The notes: generated by a model not told the origin, from the sequence alone. Shown: positions 12,581 through 21,945, counted from the stretch's first letter. The stretch: 64,000 nt of DNA from Athripsodes cinereus (GCA_947579605.1 OX388305.1:25309542-25373541); one strand, 5' to 3'. Numbers and translations are program-made.

Positions 12581-12825
12581 TCCAACATATTATATACCTA
12601 ACAATTTGTTTTTCCTTCCGCCCTAGTGTGAACTTACCCCTGGATAAACTTGCCAAAGGCTCAATTGTGAGCAATAAGATTTAAAGTAAATTAGTAACAG
12701 CCGAGTAAGTATTTTGTAACTTCCTTTTTATTTTTATATATTCCAATCACGCTGCTATGTAACCTAGCCTCGGGGTGGCCGTTTTCTCCTCCCGGGTGTC
12801 GGGGAATGTAGGGGCGTGATAAAAG

Positions 12826-12843
12826 TGGTTGACTCGTCCGTGA
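12826..12843 (+). promoter_or_regulatory. Putative primer-binding site
   Basis: TGGTTGACTCGTCCGTGA starts five bases after the left LTR. A TGG at this place is expected to pair with the CCA end of a tRNA primer. I cannot match the following bases to a tRNA from memory. Confidence 0.45.
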
Positions 12844-13110
12844 TATTGGTAAAATTTGATTTCAATCAAAATCCCAATTAAAAGCAATTGTTGAGGTTGT
12901 TATATGTTGGATAAGCCATGGTTATAACAATATTTGTACTGTAATTTGGTCAATATATGTGACTGATATTCTAATGTGATACATGTAAATGATTTTCAGT
13001 GTTTGTATAGATAAGTTTTGTTCCATAAAATTATAACGAAGTAATAATATTCTAACATTCTATATAGTCGTGTTATTGTAAAAGTGCGTCACGTTGAATA
13101 TACCTAACAA

Positions 13111-13118
13111 TGACGTCA
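13111..13118. promoter_or_regulatory. CRE-type palindrome TGACGTCA in the leader
   Basis: A perfect 8-bp cAMP-response-element consensus about 20 bp before the tandem array. It could bind bZIP proteins of the CREB/ATF type, but no function can be inferred from one site. Confidence 0.3.
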
Positions 13119-13137
13119 CGCAATGTAGGACTCTGAT

Positions 13138-13281
13138 CGAAATCTCGACAGATTGAAATATCGACAATTTGTAATGTCGACAATTGTAATATCGACAATT
13201 TTAAAAATCTGCAAATTAAAATCTAGACAGATTGAAATCTCGACAGTCTGAAATATCGACACTTTGCAATCCCGACAAAAA
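13138..13281 (+). repeat. Degenerate 15-16 bp tandem array in the retrotransposon leader
   Basis: About nine units of the form GAAATCTCGACAGATT / GAAATATCGACAATTT / GTAATGTCGACAATT follow one another with drift. The core is (T)A-TCGACA-(A/G). It lies in the untranslated leader between the primer-binding region and gag, 158 bp before the gag start. Several units contain TATCG, the reverse complement of CGATA. Confidence 0.85.
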
Positions 13282-13438
13282 TTTTTTTCCTTTCAAATTT
13301 AAGAATCAACAGTATTTCCTTTTTAATCTTTTCTCTGACAAATATTTTTAACCCTTTCATTGTCAAAAAAAAAACTTTTTTAACCTGTTCACCGCTGATT
13401 TTTTTTATCTTTCGGCATTGTATAAATTCAGATTCATA

Positions 13439-14524
13439 ATGGCGTCATCACCGTTGGGAATGATTGAAGACATTGATAACTTAAAATGTCACGAGTTAAG
13501 AGCTGCCTTAAAAGTTCGTGGGTGTGGAACGGCACGTACGCTCGTAGAATTGAGACGAAAGGCACGCGTCTATAATGAACAACATGTAGCGGAATCTGAA
13601 ACTTTTGCCATGCCCGCGCCGGTTCGTTCGGTGGTTCCTGTTCCTTCAGTGTCTACATCCAGTTCTGCGTCTGTTAGGCCCATATCCCCATCGTGGAGTC
13701 CACAACCAGCAGAATTGGAACGTTCAATTAGGAATGCAACGGAAGCACCCAATCAGAGTACTCAATATGTCATTCACCAAGTTAAGCAAACTGATTTTGA
13801 CACTCTCAAATTAAAATTTGATGGAAAGGGCTCCGTACGCACATTTTTGACGCGTTTCGAAGAAGTTTTAGCGGCAAGGCGAATACCGGCAGAGCACATC
13901 GTGCCAGGCTTCACAGAAGTCCTGGAAGGAATTGCATTGCTGTGGTACCGCACCTTACCCAAGGAGAACCTTACTTGGAAGCAATTGAAACAACAATTAC
14001 TGTTACAATTCGAAAGTTCAAACGCCCAATTCCTGCAACGTAGACAAGTAATGGGAATGACCCAGCGTGGTTTAGAGTCTGTAGCCGAGTTCATCATAAG
14101 GTTAAAACACCAAAATCAATCTTTAGACGCACCTCTTCCTGAAAACGAATTATTGGAAGTAGCTAAGCATGGGATTAGCAAAGATTATATTGGTGTATTG
14201 GTGGCAGGAGACTTGCATTCGTTGGCAGAGTTGGCCAACAGAGCCAAGTTACTAGAAACCTATACAGCTGATAAAGTTGTCCCTCTAAGAAAAAGTAGAC
14301 CCCCTCCTCCTTCTTATAGACCACACATAGCCGAATTAAGAACTAAACCAGAGACCCGACACATTATTTGTTTTAAGTGCAATAAACCGGGACATATTCG
14401 TTCACAATGCCAGGAATATACAAGAGTTGTACAACCCGAGATTCAGCCAAGTTTACCAGATTTTTCTCGACCTCCTCCGACTACGAAGAAATATAATACC
14501 TCTAAAGGTGTGCGAAAAAACTAA
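13439..14524 (+). CDS. gag: Gag polyprotein of the Ty3/gypsy element
   Basis: 361 residues from the ATG at 13439 (context ATAATGG, with A at -3 and G at +4) to TAA 14522-14524. Gag forms the cytoplasmic virus-like particle and packages the element RNA. Residues about 12-45 (IDNLKCHELRAALKVRG...) resemble a SAP-type helix-extension-helix fold, unusual enough to note. The middle, about residues 115-265, looks like the retrotransposon Gag/capsid domain (FLTRFEEVLAARRIP, LLWYRTLP, LQRRQVMGM). A single CCHC zinc knuckle, CFKCNKPGHIRSQC, has C311, C314, H319 and C324. The C-terminus is basic and ends at the slippery site. The frame is also open upstream without ATG (from 13418), but 13439 is the first ATG and in good context. 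Confidence 0.93.
   Translation: MASSPLGMIEDIDNLKCHELRAALKVRGCGTARTLVELRRKARVYNEQHVAESETFAMPAPVRSVVPVPSVSTSSSASVRPISPSWSPQPAELERSIRNATEAPNQSTQYVIHQVKQTDFDTLKLKFDGKGSVRTFLTRFEEVLAARRIPAEHIVPGFTEVLEGIALLWYRTLPKENLTWKQLKQQLLLQFESSNAQFLQRRQVMGMTQRGLESVAEFIIRLKHQNQSLDAPLPENELLEVAKHGISKDYIGVLVAGDLHSLAELANRAKLLETYTADKVVPLRKSRPPPPSYRPHIAELRTKPETRHIICFKCNKPGHIRSQCQEYTRVVQPEIQPSLPDFSRPPPTTKKYNTSKGVRKN
14515..14521 (+). promoter_or_regulatory. -1 programmed ribosomal frameshift site, A AAA AAC
   Basis: In the gag frame the codons are CGA AAA AAC TAA, so the heptamer fits the X XXY YYZ rule exactly and sits directly before the gag stop. The -1 frame has a stop at 14503-14505, just 5' of the site, and then stays open to 17709 through all of pol. 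Possible downstream structures are a short inverted repeat AGTC/GACT (14538-14550) and a bulged hairpin (14549-14567); a pseudoknot was not established. Confidence 0.85.
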
Positions 14525-17500
14525 TCTCGCCACCCAGAGTCGGCCGGACTGTGGAGAGTTCTCACAGATCGGAGTGGGAAAGATGGCTTCGACAAGTGGA
14601 ACATTTTTACCAAACTCAACCTTTATCGACCATCAATAGTTCCGTTGGATCTTGTGGTAGACCTTTTCTAACTTTTCAGGTAGATTCATTTACTTATTCT
14701 GGATTATTGGATAGTGGAGCGGCCATAAGCTGTTTAGGTGGAAAGTTATATGAGTCCTTCGTTAAAATTGGATACCCTTTAAATTCCTCTGATGTTACTG
14801 TTACCACTGCGGATAATTCATCACACAGATCTGCTGGTTTCCTTGAACTACCCGTCACCGTGAATAATGATTCGAAGATCATACGTTTCTATATTATACC
14901 TGAATTATCACCTAAATTTGTACTTGGAATTGATTTTTGGCGGGCATTTCATATCTGTCCCTCCCTGGTTCCACCAGAAGATAAGTTAAATATTTCAAGA
15001 GAAATAGATGTTTGGGAAGTCAACAAGCTTATCTCTGCTGACCACCTAGATCAAAATCGTTCGTCGAGATTGAACAAGGTGATCGACAAATTCAAATCAA
15101 TATCTTATGAAACACAAGGCCTTGGACTTACACATCTAGTTAAACACCATATTGCTACGGAAGGACCTCCCATTAAACAACGTTCATACCCCGTTTCTCC
15201 TGCTCGTCAAGAATTATTGAACCAAGCCTTAGACGAAATGTTGCAATTAGGAGTAGTAGAAAAGACCACATCACCATGGGCTAATCCGGTTATTCTGGTT
15301 CCCAAAAAAGACGGTACGCCACGATTTTGTTTGGATTCTCGTAAATTGAATGCTGTTACCAAGACCGATAGTTACCCTCTTCCTCACATACACCAAATTT
15401 TGGATGGACTTCGAAATGCCAGGTTTATTTCTTCGGTGGATCTATCGAAAGCCTTTTGGCAGGTAGAACTGGACGAAGAATCCAAGCCCAAGACAGCTTT
15501 TTGGATAAGGAACCGAGGAGTATTTTGCTTTAACCGCTTAAGTTTTGGACTTAAAAATGCCCCTACTGAATTGCAAAGGATAATGGAACAGCTGTTTCCG
15601 GCACAATATTCCGATAAAATCTTCGTATATATGGACGATCTAGTGGTGGTTTCCGAAGATTTTGAAGAGCACTTGTCTCTTTTGGAACACATCTATGAAA
15701 AACTGAAATTTGCAAACTTAACAATCAATTTAGGAAAGAGCGAATTTTGCAAAGAGCGATTGAAATATCTAGGATTCCTAGTAGATCATCAAGGATTACA
15801 CACTGATCCCCTCAAGGTTGAAGCAATTGCAAATTTCCCACAACCTCGCACCCCCAAACAGGTCAAGCAATTTTTAGGCGTTTGTAGTTACTACCGAAGA
15901 TTTGTAAAAAATTTCTCATCATTATCAGCTCCGCTTAGCAAACTCACGAGTACCAAGAAAGGAGTACCCTTTATTTGGACTGCCGAATGTGACCGATCCT
16001 TTAGAGAATTAAAATTATCCTTACAGAATACACCTGTACTACATTGCCCTGATTTTAGTAGAAGATTCATCATAGAATCTGATGCCAGTGCTTATGCCAT
16101 CGGAGCAGTACTTTCTCAAACCTTTGACGATGGAGAACACCCCGTCGCTTATTTCAGTAGAACCTTAAACAAGGCCGAAAGAAATTATTCGACGACTGAA
16201 AGAGAATTGTTAGCAGCTCAAGATTCCATTTACCATTTCCGACCGTATGTAGAAGGCGTGGAATTCCTCTTACGTACAGACCATAGTTCGCTGAAATGGT
16301 TGTCAACATTAGAAAACCCATCAGGACGCTTGGCGCGAATGGCGACAAGATTGACTCAATTTAACTTCAACATAGAACACCGTAAAGGTAAACAGCACGT
16401 GGTTCCCGATGCTTTGTCTAGGATAACAGATATACCTGTGGATGTTATTGGTTCAGAGATTCGAGACCCATGGTACCTAAAGATTTTCGAAGGTTGTCAG
16501 ACTGACCCGACGCGCCACCTGGGATATCAAGTTATTGAAGGAAAATTGTATCGTCATGTTTCAGAAGACCTGGCCTTACGTCAGAACTTGACTTGGAAGC
16601 TCGTAATTCCCCAGGAAGATCGAGACTCTGTTCTTCGCACGAATCATTCGTCGGATTCTGCTGGTCATCTAGGCTTATTTAAAACTTATCATAGAATCAA
16701 GACTCATTATTTTTGGCCCGGTCTGTATAAAGATGTGAAAAGATTTGTGTCCAGCTGTTCAACTTGTAAGGCTTACAAATTACACACACAACCTCCCAAT
16801 GGTTTGATGACCACCCCCAAGAACGTTATACGTCCCTTGCAATCCATAAGCATCGATTTAATTGGACCTTTCCCTTTGAGTTACCGGAGACACCAATACA
16901 TTTTGAGTTGCGTCGACATTTTTACCAAATACGTTTGGATTTTCCCCGTGAAGAGTCCCACTTCCAAGAACATCATTCGACTTCTGGAATTAAACATATT
17001 TTTGCCCTTTGGTATACCTCGTACGATAATTGCAGACAACGGAAAGCAATTCGTTTCCAAAGAGTTTAAGGCCTTCTTAGACAAATATGGAGTTCCTGAC
17101 ATATTTTATAATACCTTTTACACCCCACAGAATAATCCCGTAGAGCGTTACAATCAAGTGATAAATACCACGCTAGCAATTCGAGTAGGAGAAGACCAAA
17201 GAACGTGGTGTGAACAACTGCCTCTGGTTCAAGCTGCTATTAACAACTCGGTAAGTCTTGTGACGGGATTTACACCATTTTTTCTACTTCACGGATTTGA
17301 GCAAATTGTTCACGGATCACTTCATCGTTTCTCGGAAACAACCATTCCTGTGGAAAACCAAGTTCCTGCGCAACAAGAGCATGCGCATAAGTTAGCGGAA
17401 TTGGCTATGGTATATGATCAAGTGTCTGCGTCCTTACTCCAGGCCTTTAAGGTAAACGCTCAACGCTATAACTTGCGAAGGAAGGAAGTAATTTATCAAC

Positions 17501-17709
17501 CCGGAGACTTGGTTTGGAGGAGAAGTTTCGTTCAGAGCAATGCTGCTAAATATTTTTCTGCCAAATTAGCTCCTCGTTTCATGTTACGACGTGTCAAGAA
17601 ACGAATTTCTAAAACTGTTTACGAACTGGAAACCCCAGAAGGAAAGTACGAAGGCCGATATCATATAAAAGATATCTTAAAGTTGGACACTCCAGTTACC
17701 AATCAGTAG
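14521..17709 (+). CDS. pol: Pol polyprotein: protease, reverse transcriptase, RNase H, integrase
   Basis: About 1,062 residues read in the -1 frame relative to gag. The first in-frame start-like codon is GTG 14551, so expression by frameshift is expected, with no separate start. Protease: LLDSGAA, catalytic DSG at 14710-14718. Reverse transcriptase: SPWANPVILVPKKDG, then YMDD at 15628-15639, then YLGFLV. RNase H: Asp at 16081, Glu at 16204, Asp at 16279. Integrase: zinc-binding His 16666, His 16690, Cys 16756, Cys 16765; catalytic Asp 16855, Asp 17035 and Glu 17143, with 35 residues between the last two (DDX35E). A C-terminal module around KLAPRF (17560-17577) resembles the GPY/F module. No internal stop or frameshift and all catalytic residues are present, so the protein should be active. 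The stop is TAG at 17707-17709. Confidence 0.95.
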   Translation, partial: LISPPRVGRTVESSHRSEWERWLRQVEHFYQTQPLSTINSSVGSCGRPFLTFQVDSFTYSGLLDSGAAISCLGGKLYESFVKIGYPLNSSDVTVTTADNSSHRSAGFLELPVTVNNDSKIIRFYIIPELSPKFVLGIDFWRAFHICPSLVPPEDKLNISREIDVWEVNKLISADHLDQNRSSRLNKVIDKFKSISYETQGLGLTHLVKHHIATEGPPIKQRSYPVSPARQELLNQALDEMLQLGVVEKTTSPWANPVILVPKKDGTPRFCLDSRKLNAVTKTDSYPLPHIHQILDGLRNARFISSVDLSKAFWQVELDEESKPKTAFWIRNRGVFCFNRLSFGLKNAPTELQRIMEQLFPAQYSDKIFVYMDDLVVVSEDFEEHLSLLEHIYEKLKFANLTINLGKSEFCKERLKYLGFLVDHQGLHTDPLKVEAIANFPQPRTPKQVKQFLGVCSYYRRFVKNFSSLSAPLSKLTSTKKGVPFIWTAECDRSFRELKLSLQNTPVLHCPDFSRRFIIESDASAYAIGAVLSQTFDDGEHPVAYFSRTLNKAERNYSTTERELLAAQDSIYHFRPYVEGVEFLLRTDHSSLKWLSTLENPSGRLARMATRLTQFNFNIEHRKGKQHVVPDALSRITDIPVDVIGSEIRDPWYLKIFEGCQTDPTRHLGYQVIEGKLYRHVSEDLALRQNLTWKLVIPQEDRDSVLRTNHSSDSAGHLGLFKTYHRIKTHYFWPGLYKDVKRFVSSCSTCKAYKLHTQPPNGLMTTPKNVIRPLQSISIDLIGPFPLSYRRHQYILSCVDIFTKYVWIFPVKSPTSKNIIRLLELNIFLPFGIPRTIIADNGKQFVSKEFKAFLDKYGVPDIFYNTFYTPQNNPVERYNQVINTTLAIRVGEDQRTWCEQLPLVQAAINNSVSLVTGFTPFFLLHGFEQIVHGSLHRFSETTIPVENQVPAQQEHAHKLAELAMVYDQVSASLLQAFKVNAQRYNLRRKEVIYQPGDLVWRRSFVQSNAAKYFSAKLAPRFMLRRVKKRISKTVYELETPEGKYEGRYHIKDILKLDTPVTNQ

Positions 17710-18710
17710 TCTCTCTTGTTCCTTGCCATATTTTATTTCCTATATGTTTTTTCCATGTCCGAGAAATACAATTTTGTAATTCTTCTAACTACCTGAGTAA
17801 AAAAAAAAAAAACTTTCCTATACTTTTGTGAGTGTTGATTTCTGCCAGGCTGAGATTTCAATTCCCCCGATTTGTATGGAAGCAAAATAATTTCATATTA
17901 CTTTTTTTCTTTTTAAAAAATCCTGATGTTGAAACCCTTTAATTGAACAATTAATTTAAGCAAATTTTGTATTGTAATTAAATACTTTGTAATGTACTCT
18001 AGCTGTGAGGTACTGATTAACCACCTTAAGTGTTAGTGTTAAGAGTGTAAAAGTGAATAACGAGATACCTAAATCAAGTTTACAGCAAGAATTTAAATAA
18101 TGTCACCAAGTATCTTGCAAGGCCTGTTTTTGAAAATAATAATAAAAGTGCCAGTTCCTCACAAGCTCGATTGTCATAATGTCAAACAAAATAGAAATGT
18201 TGTATATTATGTATAAATAAATTACTGTTAAATGCTGGATATTGTCGTGAAAGGTTGAGCAACTTATGTAAAAGTTTTTCTACTGACCCAAATGAAAAAC
18301 TTTCGCCTTGGTCTTTTAACATCTGTTCGACTTGTCATGACTGTGTTTGGTCTGAATAGTGTTCAGAAGTAAAATGTTATCTTCCATCAAGCTTTTCTGA
18401 GATAATTACTTTACCCTTTGAATGACTTGTATACTGATCATTTTTTACTAACCTTAACATCCATAATGATTTCTTATTGTACCAAAATTTTGTTCAATTG
18501 AAGAGGTATAACTTTTTGCTGCATTTAGATTTTTTTATTATTACACCATGTAAAAGCATTAAACATATGCTAATTATTCATGAAAGTATTAGTTTCTTAT
18601 ATGTACTTATGTTAACAGAGCTTTGCCTTGTTTTAAATTTAAGAATTGCCCACTGCATTAGTATACTTATTGCACGGTTAAAAAATTATATTATTGTTGT
18701 TGTCCATTAT

Positions 18711-18831
18711 CACACACACACACACACACACACACGCGCGCGCGCAAACACAAGCAAACACAAACACACATGCACACAAAACACACATGCACACAAAACA
18801 CACATGCACACAAAACACACATGCACACACA
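18711..18831. repeat. (CA)n / (CG)n microsatellite with 17-bp tandem units
   Basis: (CA)n at 18711-18735, then (CG)n to about 18745, then four units of about 17 bp (ACACATGCACACAAAAC) to about 18831. Open frames across it on both strands are artefacts of the repeat. Confidence 0.95.
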
Positions 18832-19772
18832 CATATGTTGTAATAATTGTAATAATGCCTAACTCCATGCGAGTTTTGAGCCAGTGTTTTACAAGTTTTA
18901 AAGAAATAATGATAGAACTACTCATAACTTGAGGTTCGTAGGTGGAGAAGTTCTGAATATTGTCTAGAAATTGTAAAAGGATTGGAGGAGATGTAATTGT
19001 TATTTTTAAGTTTTGTGAGAGGTCGACCACGTTGTAATGTTGTTAAGTAACGGTGGCCGACAAAATATGTTGTAATTGTTGCATTAGACTGCAAGACTGG
19101 AACGTCTTAATATTGTCGTTAAAGCAATACAAGAACCTGTGTAGATAGGTTGAAATGTGGTGTAGTAGCCAGAATATACTTCGACATTGTGTCTAAGTAC
19201 GGGAATTGTATGGTTCTACTGGAAAATGTTAAGTTGATTGAGCAATTAATAGTGGATGATTTCAGGAAGAGTAGTTAAGTAGTAGAAGCCATACTCCCAA
19301 TCTTGATGAAATTGAGTACCTTGTAGTAGTACTTTTGTCCTTGTGACGCGGTAGAGTGAGGGCGCTCAACTTAATTGAACTACCCGAGCATTCGAAACAA
19401 TAGTGGCTTAAGCCAGGTGATGTTAAGTAGGAGCCATTTAATGAGTGACTATGTCACAACCCCTTTGAAGAAGTGGGTGATAGTTGTAAGAAGTTGTGGA
19501 GATGTTGTTTATGTTTTGTGTATCTGATTTGTCCGTGGTTACCATATTACCTAACAGATGTATCTTAATGTACTGATGTCATAGGGTGAACAATTTATTA
19601 TCTTAGTTATTTACCAAAATGGTATGTTCGTTTTGAATTAAGTCAATAGTAGTCATAAACTAGCAAGATTTCTTTAACTTATCATGTAAATGCTTCGCTG
19701 GATTGGAGTCAAGCTGAGTCATAACCATTTTCCTTAGGTACCCCTTCTGATTTACTTGTCCTGTGCCCATCG

Positions 19773-19789
19773 TTGCGCTCGTCGCGCAA
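19773..19789 (+). other. Hairpin TTGCGC-TCGTC-GCGCAA upstream of the polypurine tract
   Basis: A perfect 6-bp G+C-rich stem with a 5-base loop, followed within 10 bases by the palindrome CTCCCTAGGGAG (19798-19809), which overlaps the polypurine tract. The placement just before the 3' LTR suggests a role in RNA structure during plus-strand priming, but that is inference. Confidence 0.5.
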
Positions 19790-19803
19790 GCGACTCGCTC
19801 CCT

Positions 19804-19816
19804 AGGGAGAGGGTAG
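19804..19816 (+). promoter_or_regulatory. Polypurine tract
   Basis: AGGGAGAGGGTAG abuts the 3' LTR start (TGTCGTG at 19817). It is the expected position and composition for the plus-strand primer. It is almost pure purine, with one T near the end. Confidence 0.75.
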
Positions 19817-21370
19817 TGTCGTGTAGCGACGTAGAGATGATAAAACTAATTAACTTGACGGGAGAATTTTGTACTATCTTTCGTTTCTATACTTGGTCAT
19901 TTGAAATAATAATAATAATTTTGGCCGTTCCGAAATTCCCCATCAAATCACGGGACCAAATGTCCTTGCGACGCGACTCGTATGTTTCTGTCGCTGTGTT
20001 CTGATTGGACGATGCAAAGATCATACGATTTTGTCCTGGTAAAATAACGGTTGAGAAAGATGCGATTCGGCCACGAGGGCTTGCTATTCGCGCGTTCATT
20101 CGTCAGTTGCATTCTGAGAGTCGCGAAATAAACATTCTTCGCTGGCCTCGCCAGGGCTCTCAGCCCTTTTGGGCTGAGTACTTCAAATGGACTCTCATAA
20201 ATAATATTCCTTAGTGTACTTCATATAATTAATAATCATAATAGTATTTGTTCCATAGTTCATTCAGTTGTTTTGTAAAAAAGTGAACATGTCGTGAAAT
20301 GTATACTCACCAACCAATGTCAGTACGTGATGATAGCATAAAACCGTTACAATGACGCTATAAACGCATCGCCATTTTGAGAGCAGTTCGTTTTCCAATC
20401 TGAAGCAGAAAGCATCTCCCGAGGACCGCGTGTTTTTATTTCTTTACGCGCCTCTGGTGTAACAAAGTTAAAGTCTAGAAAGTTTTGTTTAAAGTCCCTG
20501 TAATGGATTTAAACTCTCCGAAACCATAAATGAAATTCTGAATAGTATTTTGGTGAATCGCCGTTAACATATCTCTTAAAGTCTCATTCAGTTATTAATA
20601 ATCAAGCCGGTGTTATATGCAATAAGAGTTCGTGGACCAGTGTTATTCTAATGTAAAATTATCTAGTTTACAACGCTTTAAACCCGACTGAAAGGCATAA
20701 CCGTTGTCGTAAGAACCTTACGAACTGTAAAGACGTCCTGAGCATTTGTCATCTCGCCTCCATTCTGTGCGTGAACTATTAGTAGAAACCTTCTACTGGA
20801 AGACCCCAGATCTTCGGAGCCTTCGCCACCGTCGCTTAAAGGTTTCGTCCCTAGGCTTTGTGGTGGAAAGACTCCGAAATTCACCTCAAGGAGTGGATAT
20901 TTCTCAGCCGATTCCAAAAACCAGTAAGATCTTTCCTTTACTCAACAGTGTTCCCCGCCTCGAAAATAGATTCAAATTACAATTCTTACTATTTTGATAT
21001 TCATAATACTGTAATACTTGTAAGTCATTGAGTATGCTTGTTGTGTGAAAGAGTATCATTTGGATAATATTACTTACCATATATATTGATAATCTCTCAT
21101 TGTTCGTTCTGCTTATGTGATCTGAATAAATCCAACATATTATATACCTAACAATTTGTTTTTCCTTCCGCCCTAGTGTGAACTTACCCCTGGATAAACT
21201 TGCCAAAGGCTCAATTGTGAGCAATAAGATTTAAAGTAAATTAGTAACAGCCGAGTAAGTATTTTGTAACTTCCTTTTTATTTTTATATATTCCAATCAC
21301 GCTGCTATGTAACCTAGCCTCGGGGTGGCCGTTTTCTCCTCCCGGGTGTCGGGGAATGTAGGGGCGTGAT
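19817..21370 (+). repeat. 3' LTR (1,554 bp)
   Basis: Same length and, by eye, the same sequence as 11267-12820, with no insertion or deletion, since the offset stays 8,550 throughout. Would supply the polyadenylation signal of the element RNA (AATAAA at 21125-21130). Confidence 0.95.
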
Positions 21371-21375
21371 ACAGT
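21371..21375. repeat. Target-site duplication ACAGT (right)
   Basis: Matches 11262-11266 and fixes the right boundary of the insertion. Confidence 0.85.
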
Positions 21376-21699
21376 ATTATGTACCACATTATAAAACCAT
21401 ATAGATCTCATTTTTACGCGATTACCATATCCGTGTTTGTGAATTATGTGACACGATAAATTTGTATAATCAACAAAACAGGTAAAGTGACACTTAATAT
21501 TATTATGTAGTTAGCAGATGTAATAAAACATTTTGTGATAAATCTTTTATAAGTATAAATAAGTTGACAACATTTAGATATTATATAAGAGTTTTTAGAT
21601 CAAATAAAAGTAAAATACAGAATAAGAATAGAATAATACTTCTAGCATAGTGGGTGGTACATAAGATGCAAATGAAAAAGTATTAATTTATCTCTGTTA
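21376..21699. other. AT-rich spacer
   Basis: Right flank of the LTR insertion; no feature recognised. Confidence 0.45.
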
Positions 21700-21945
21700 A
21701 CTTTAGTCTCCAAGCTGAAATGGCAATGGACTGGTCATGTGGCAAGGCGAGAGAATGGTAGGTAGACTTCCAGAATTCTTTAATGGAGCACATGGGAGGA
21801 AAAAAGAAGTGTTAGAAGATCCAAAAAGATGGGTTGATGATATTGTCAAGATGATGGGAAAACAGTTGTGTCGTGTTGCTCGAGATAAAAAGTGTGGAAA
21901 AGTTTTGAAGAGGCCTACATCCAGCAGTGGAGAGAAGAAGGCTAG
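21700..21945 (+). pseudogene. Non-LTR retrotransposon fragment, family E (RT C-terminus)
   Basis: Segments in different frames together follow the well-known LINE C-terminal pattern: KLKWQWTGHVARRENGR, then SRIL and a W-S-W stretch, then RWVDDIVKMMGKQLCRVARD, then EEAYIQQWREEG ending in TAG 21943-21945. At least two frame changes and several stops (for example TAG after NGR) make it a pseudogene. Similar proteins are annotated in insects as endonuclease-reverse transcriptases. The LTR element lies about 330 bp upstream. Confidence 0.8.

Larger units (their letters stand above)
11267..12820 (+). repeat. 5' LTR (1,554 bp)
   Basis: Begins TGTCGTGTAGCG and ends GGGGCGTGAT. Line-by-line comparison with 19817-21370 shows the same length and no difference I could see. 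The ends are TG...AT rather than the usual TG...CA. A TATAAAC at 11809-11815, about 25-30 bp before a GAGCAGTTCG stretch, is a possible promoter, and AATAAA at 12575-12580 is a possible polyadenylation signal. Small open frames inside the LTR occur in both copies only because the DNA is duplicated. Confidence 0.95.
17710..19797 (+). other. Long noncoding 3' region of the LTR element (no env)
   Basis: About 2.1 kb between pol and the polypurine tract. Apart from a frame running through a CA microsatellite, no open frame is longer than about 80 codons. I see no signal peptide, membrane anchor or glycoprotein-like sequence on either strand. It may be the remains of a lost env, an acquired spacer or a regulatory RNA segment. 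It contains a poly(A) run at 17800-17811. Confidence 0.7.
11267..21370 (+). mobile_element. Complete Ty3/gypsy-type LTR retrotransposon
   Basis: A 10,104-bp element bounded by 1,554-bp direct LTRs with a constant offset of 8,550 bp and flanked by ACAGT duplications. Internal order: primer-binding region, ~600-bp leader with a tandem array, gag, pol in the -1 frame (protease, RT, RNase H, integrase), a ~2.1-kb region without an env gene, then a purine tract and the 3' LTR. Integrase after RNase H places it in Ty3/gypsy (Metaviridae), not copia. The RT has the SKAFWQV-type block and the LTRs are long, both reminiscent of the Osvaldo/Ulysses lineage; this subgroup call is inferred from memory and needs a phylogeny. 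Both genes lack internal stops and the LTRs look identical, so the insertion is young and may be autonomous. Confidence 0.95.

Noticed and set aside
11266..12674. Several 60-106 codon frames duplicated exactly at 19756-21224
   Set aside because: They sit inside the two LTRs and are copied by the LTR duplication; none has a motif or covers a plausible gene.
12826..12843. Naming the tRNA primer of the LTR element
   Set aside because: The bases after TGG do not match any tRNA 3' end that I can recall with confidence, so no tRNA is named.
18477..19030. Open frames of 151 codons (+) and 106 codons (-) in the retrotransposon 3' region
   Set aside because: Both run through the CA/CG microsatellite and read His-Thr or Cys-Val repeats, so they are artefacts of the repeat and not an env gene.
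17710..19797. env gene making this an endogenous retrovirus
   Set aside because: No open frame with signal peptide, cleavage site or membrane anchor could be found on either strand.
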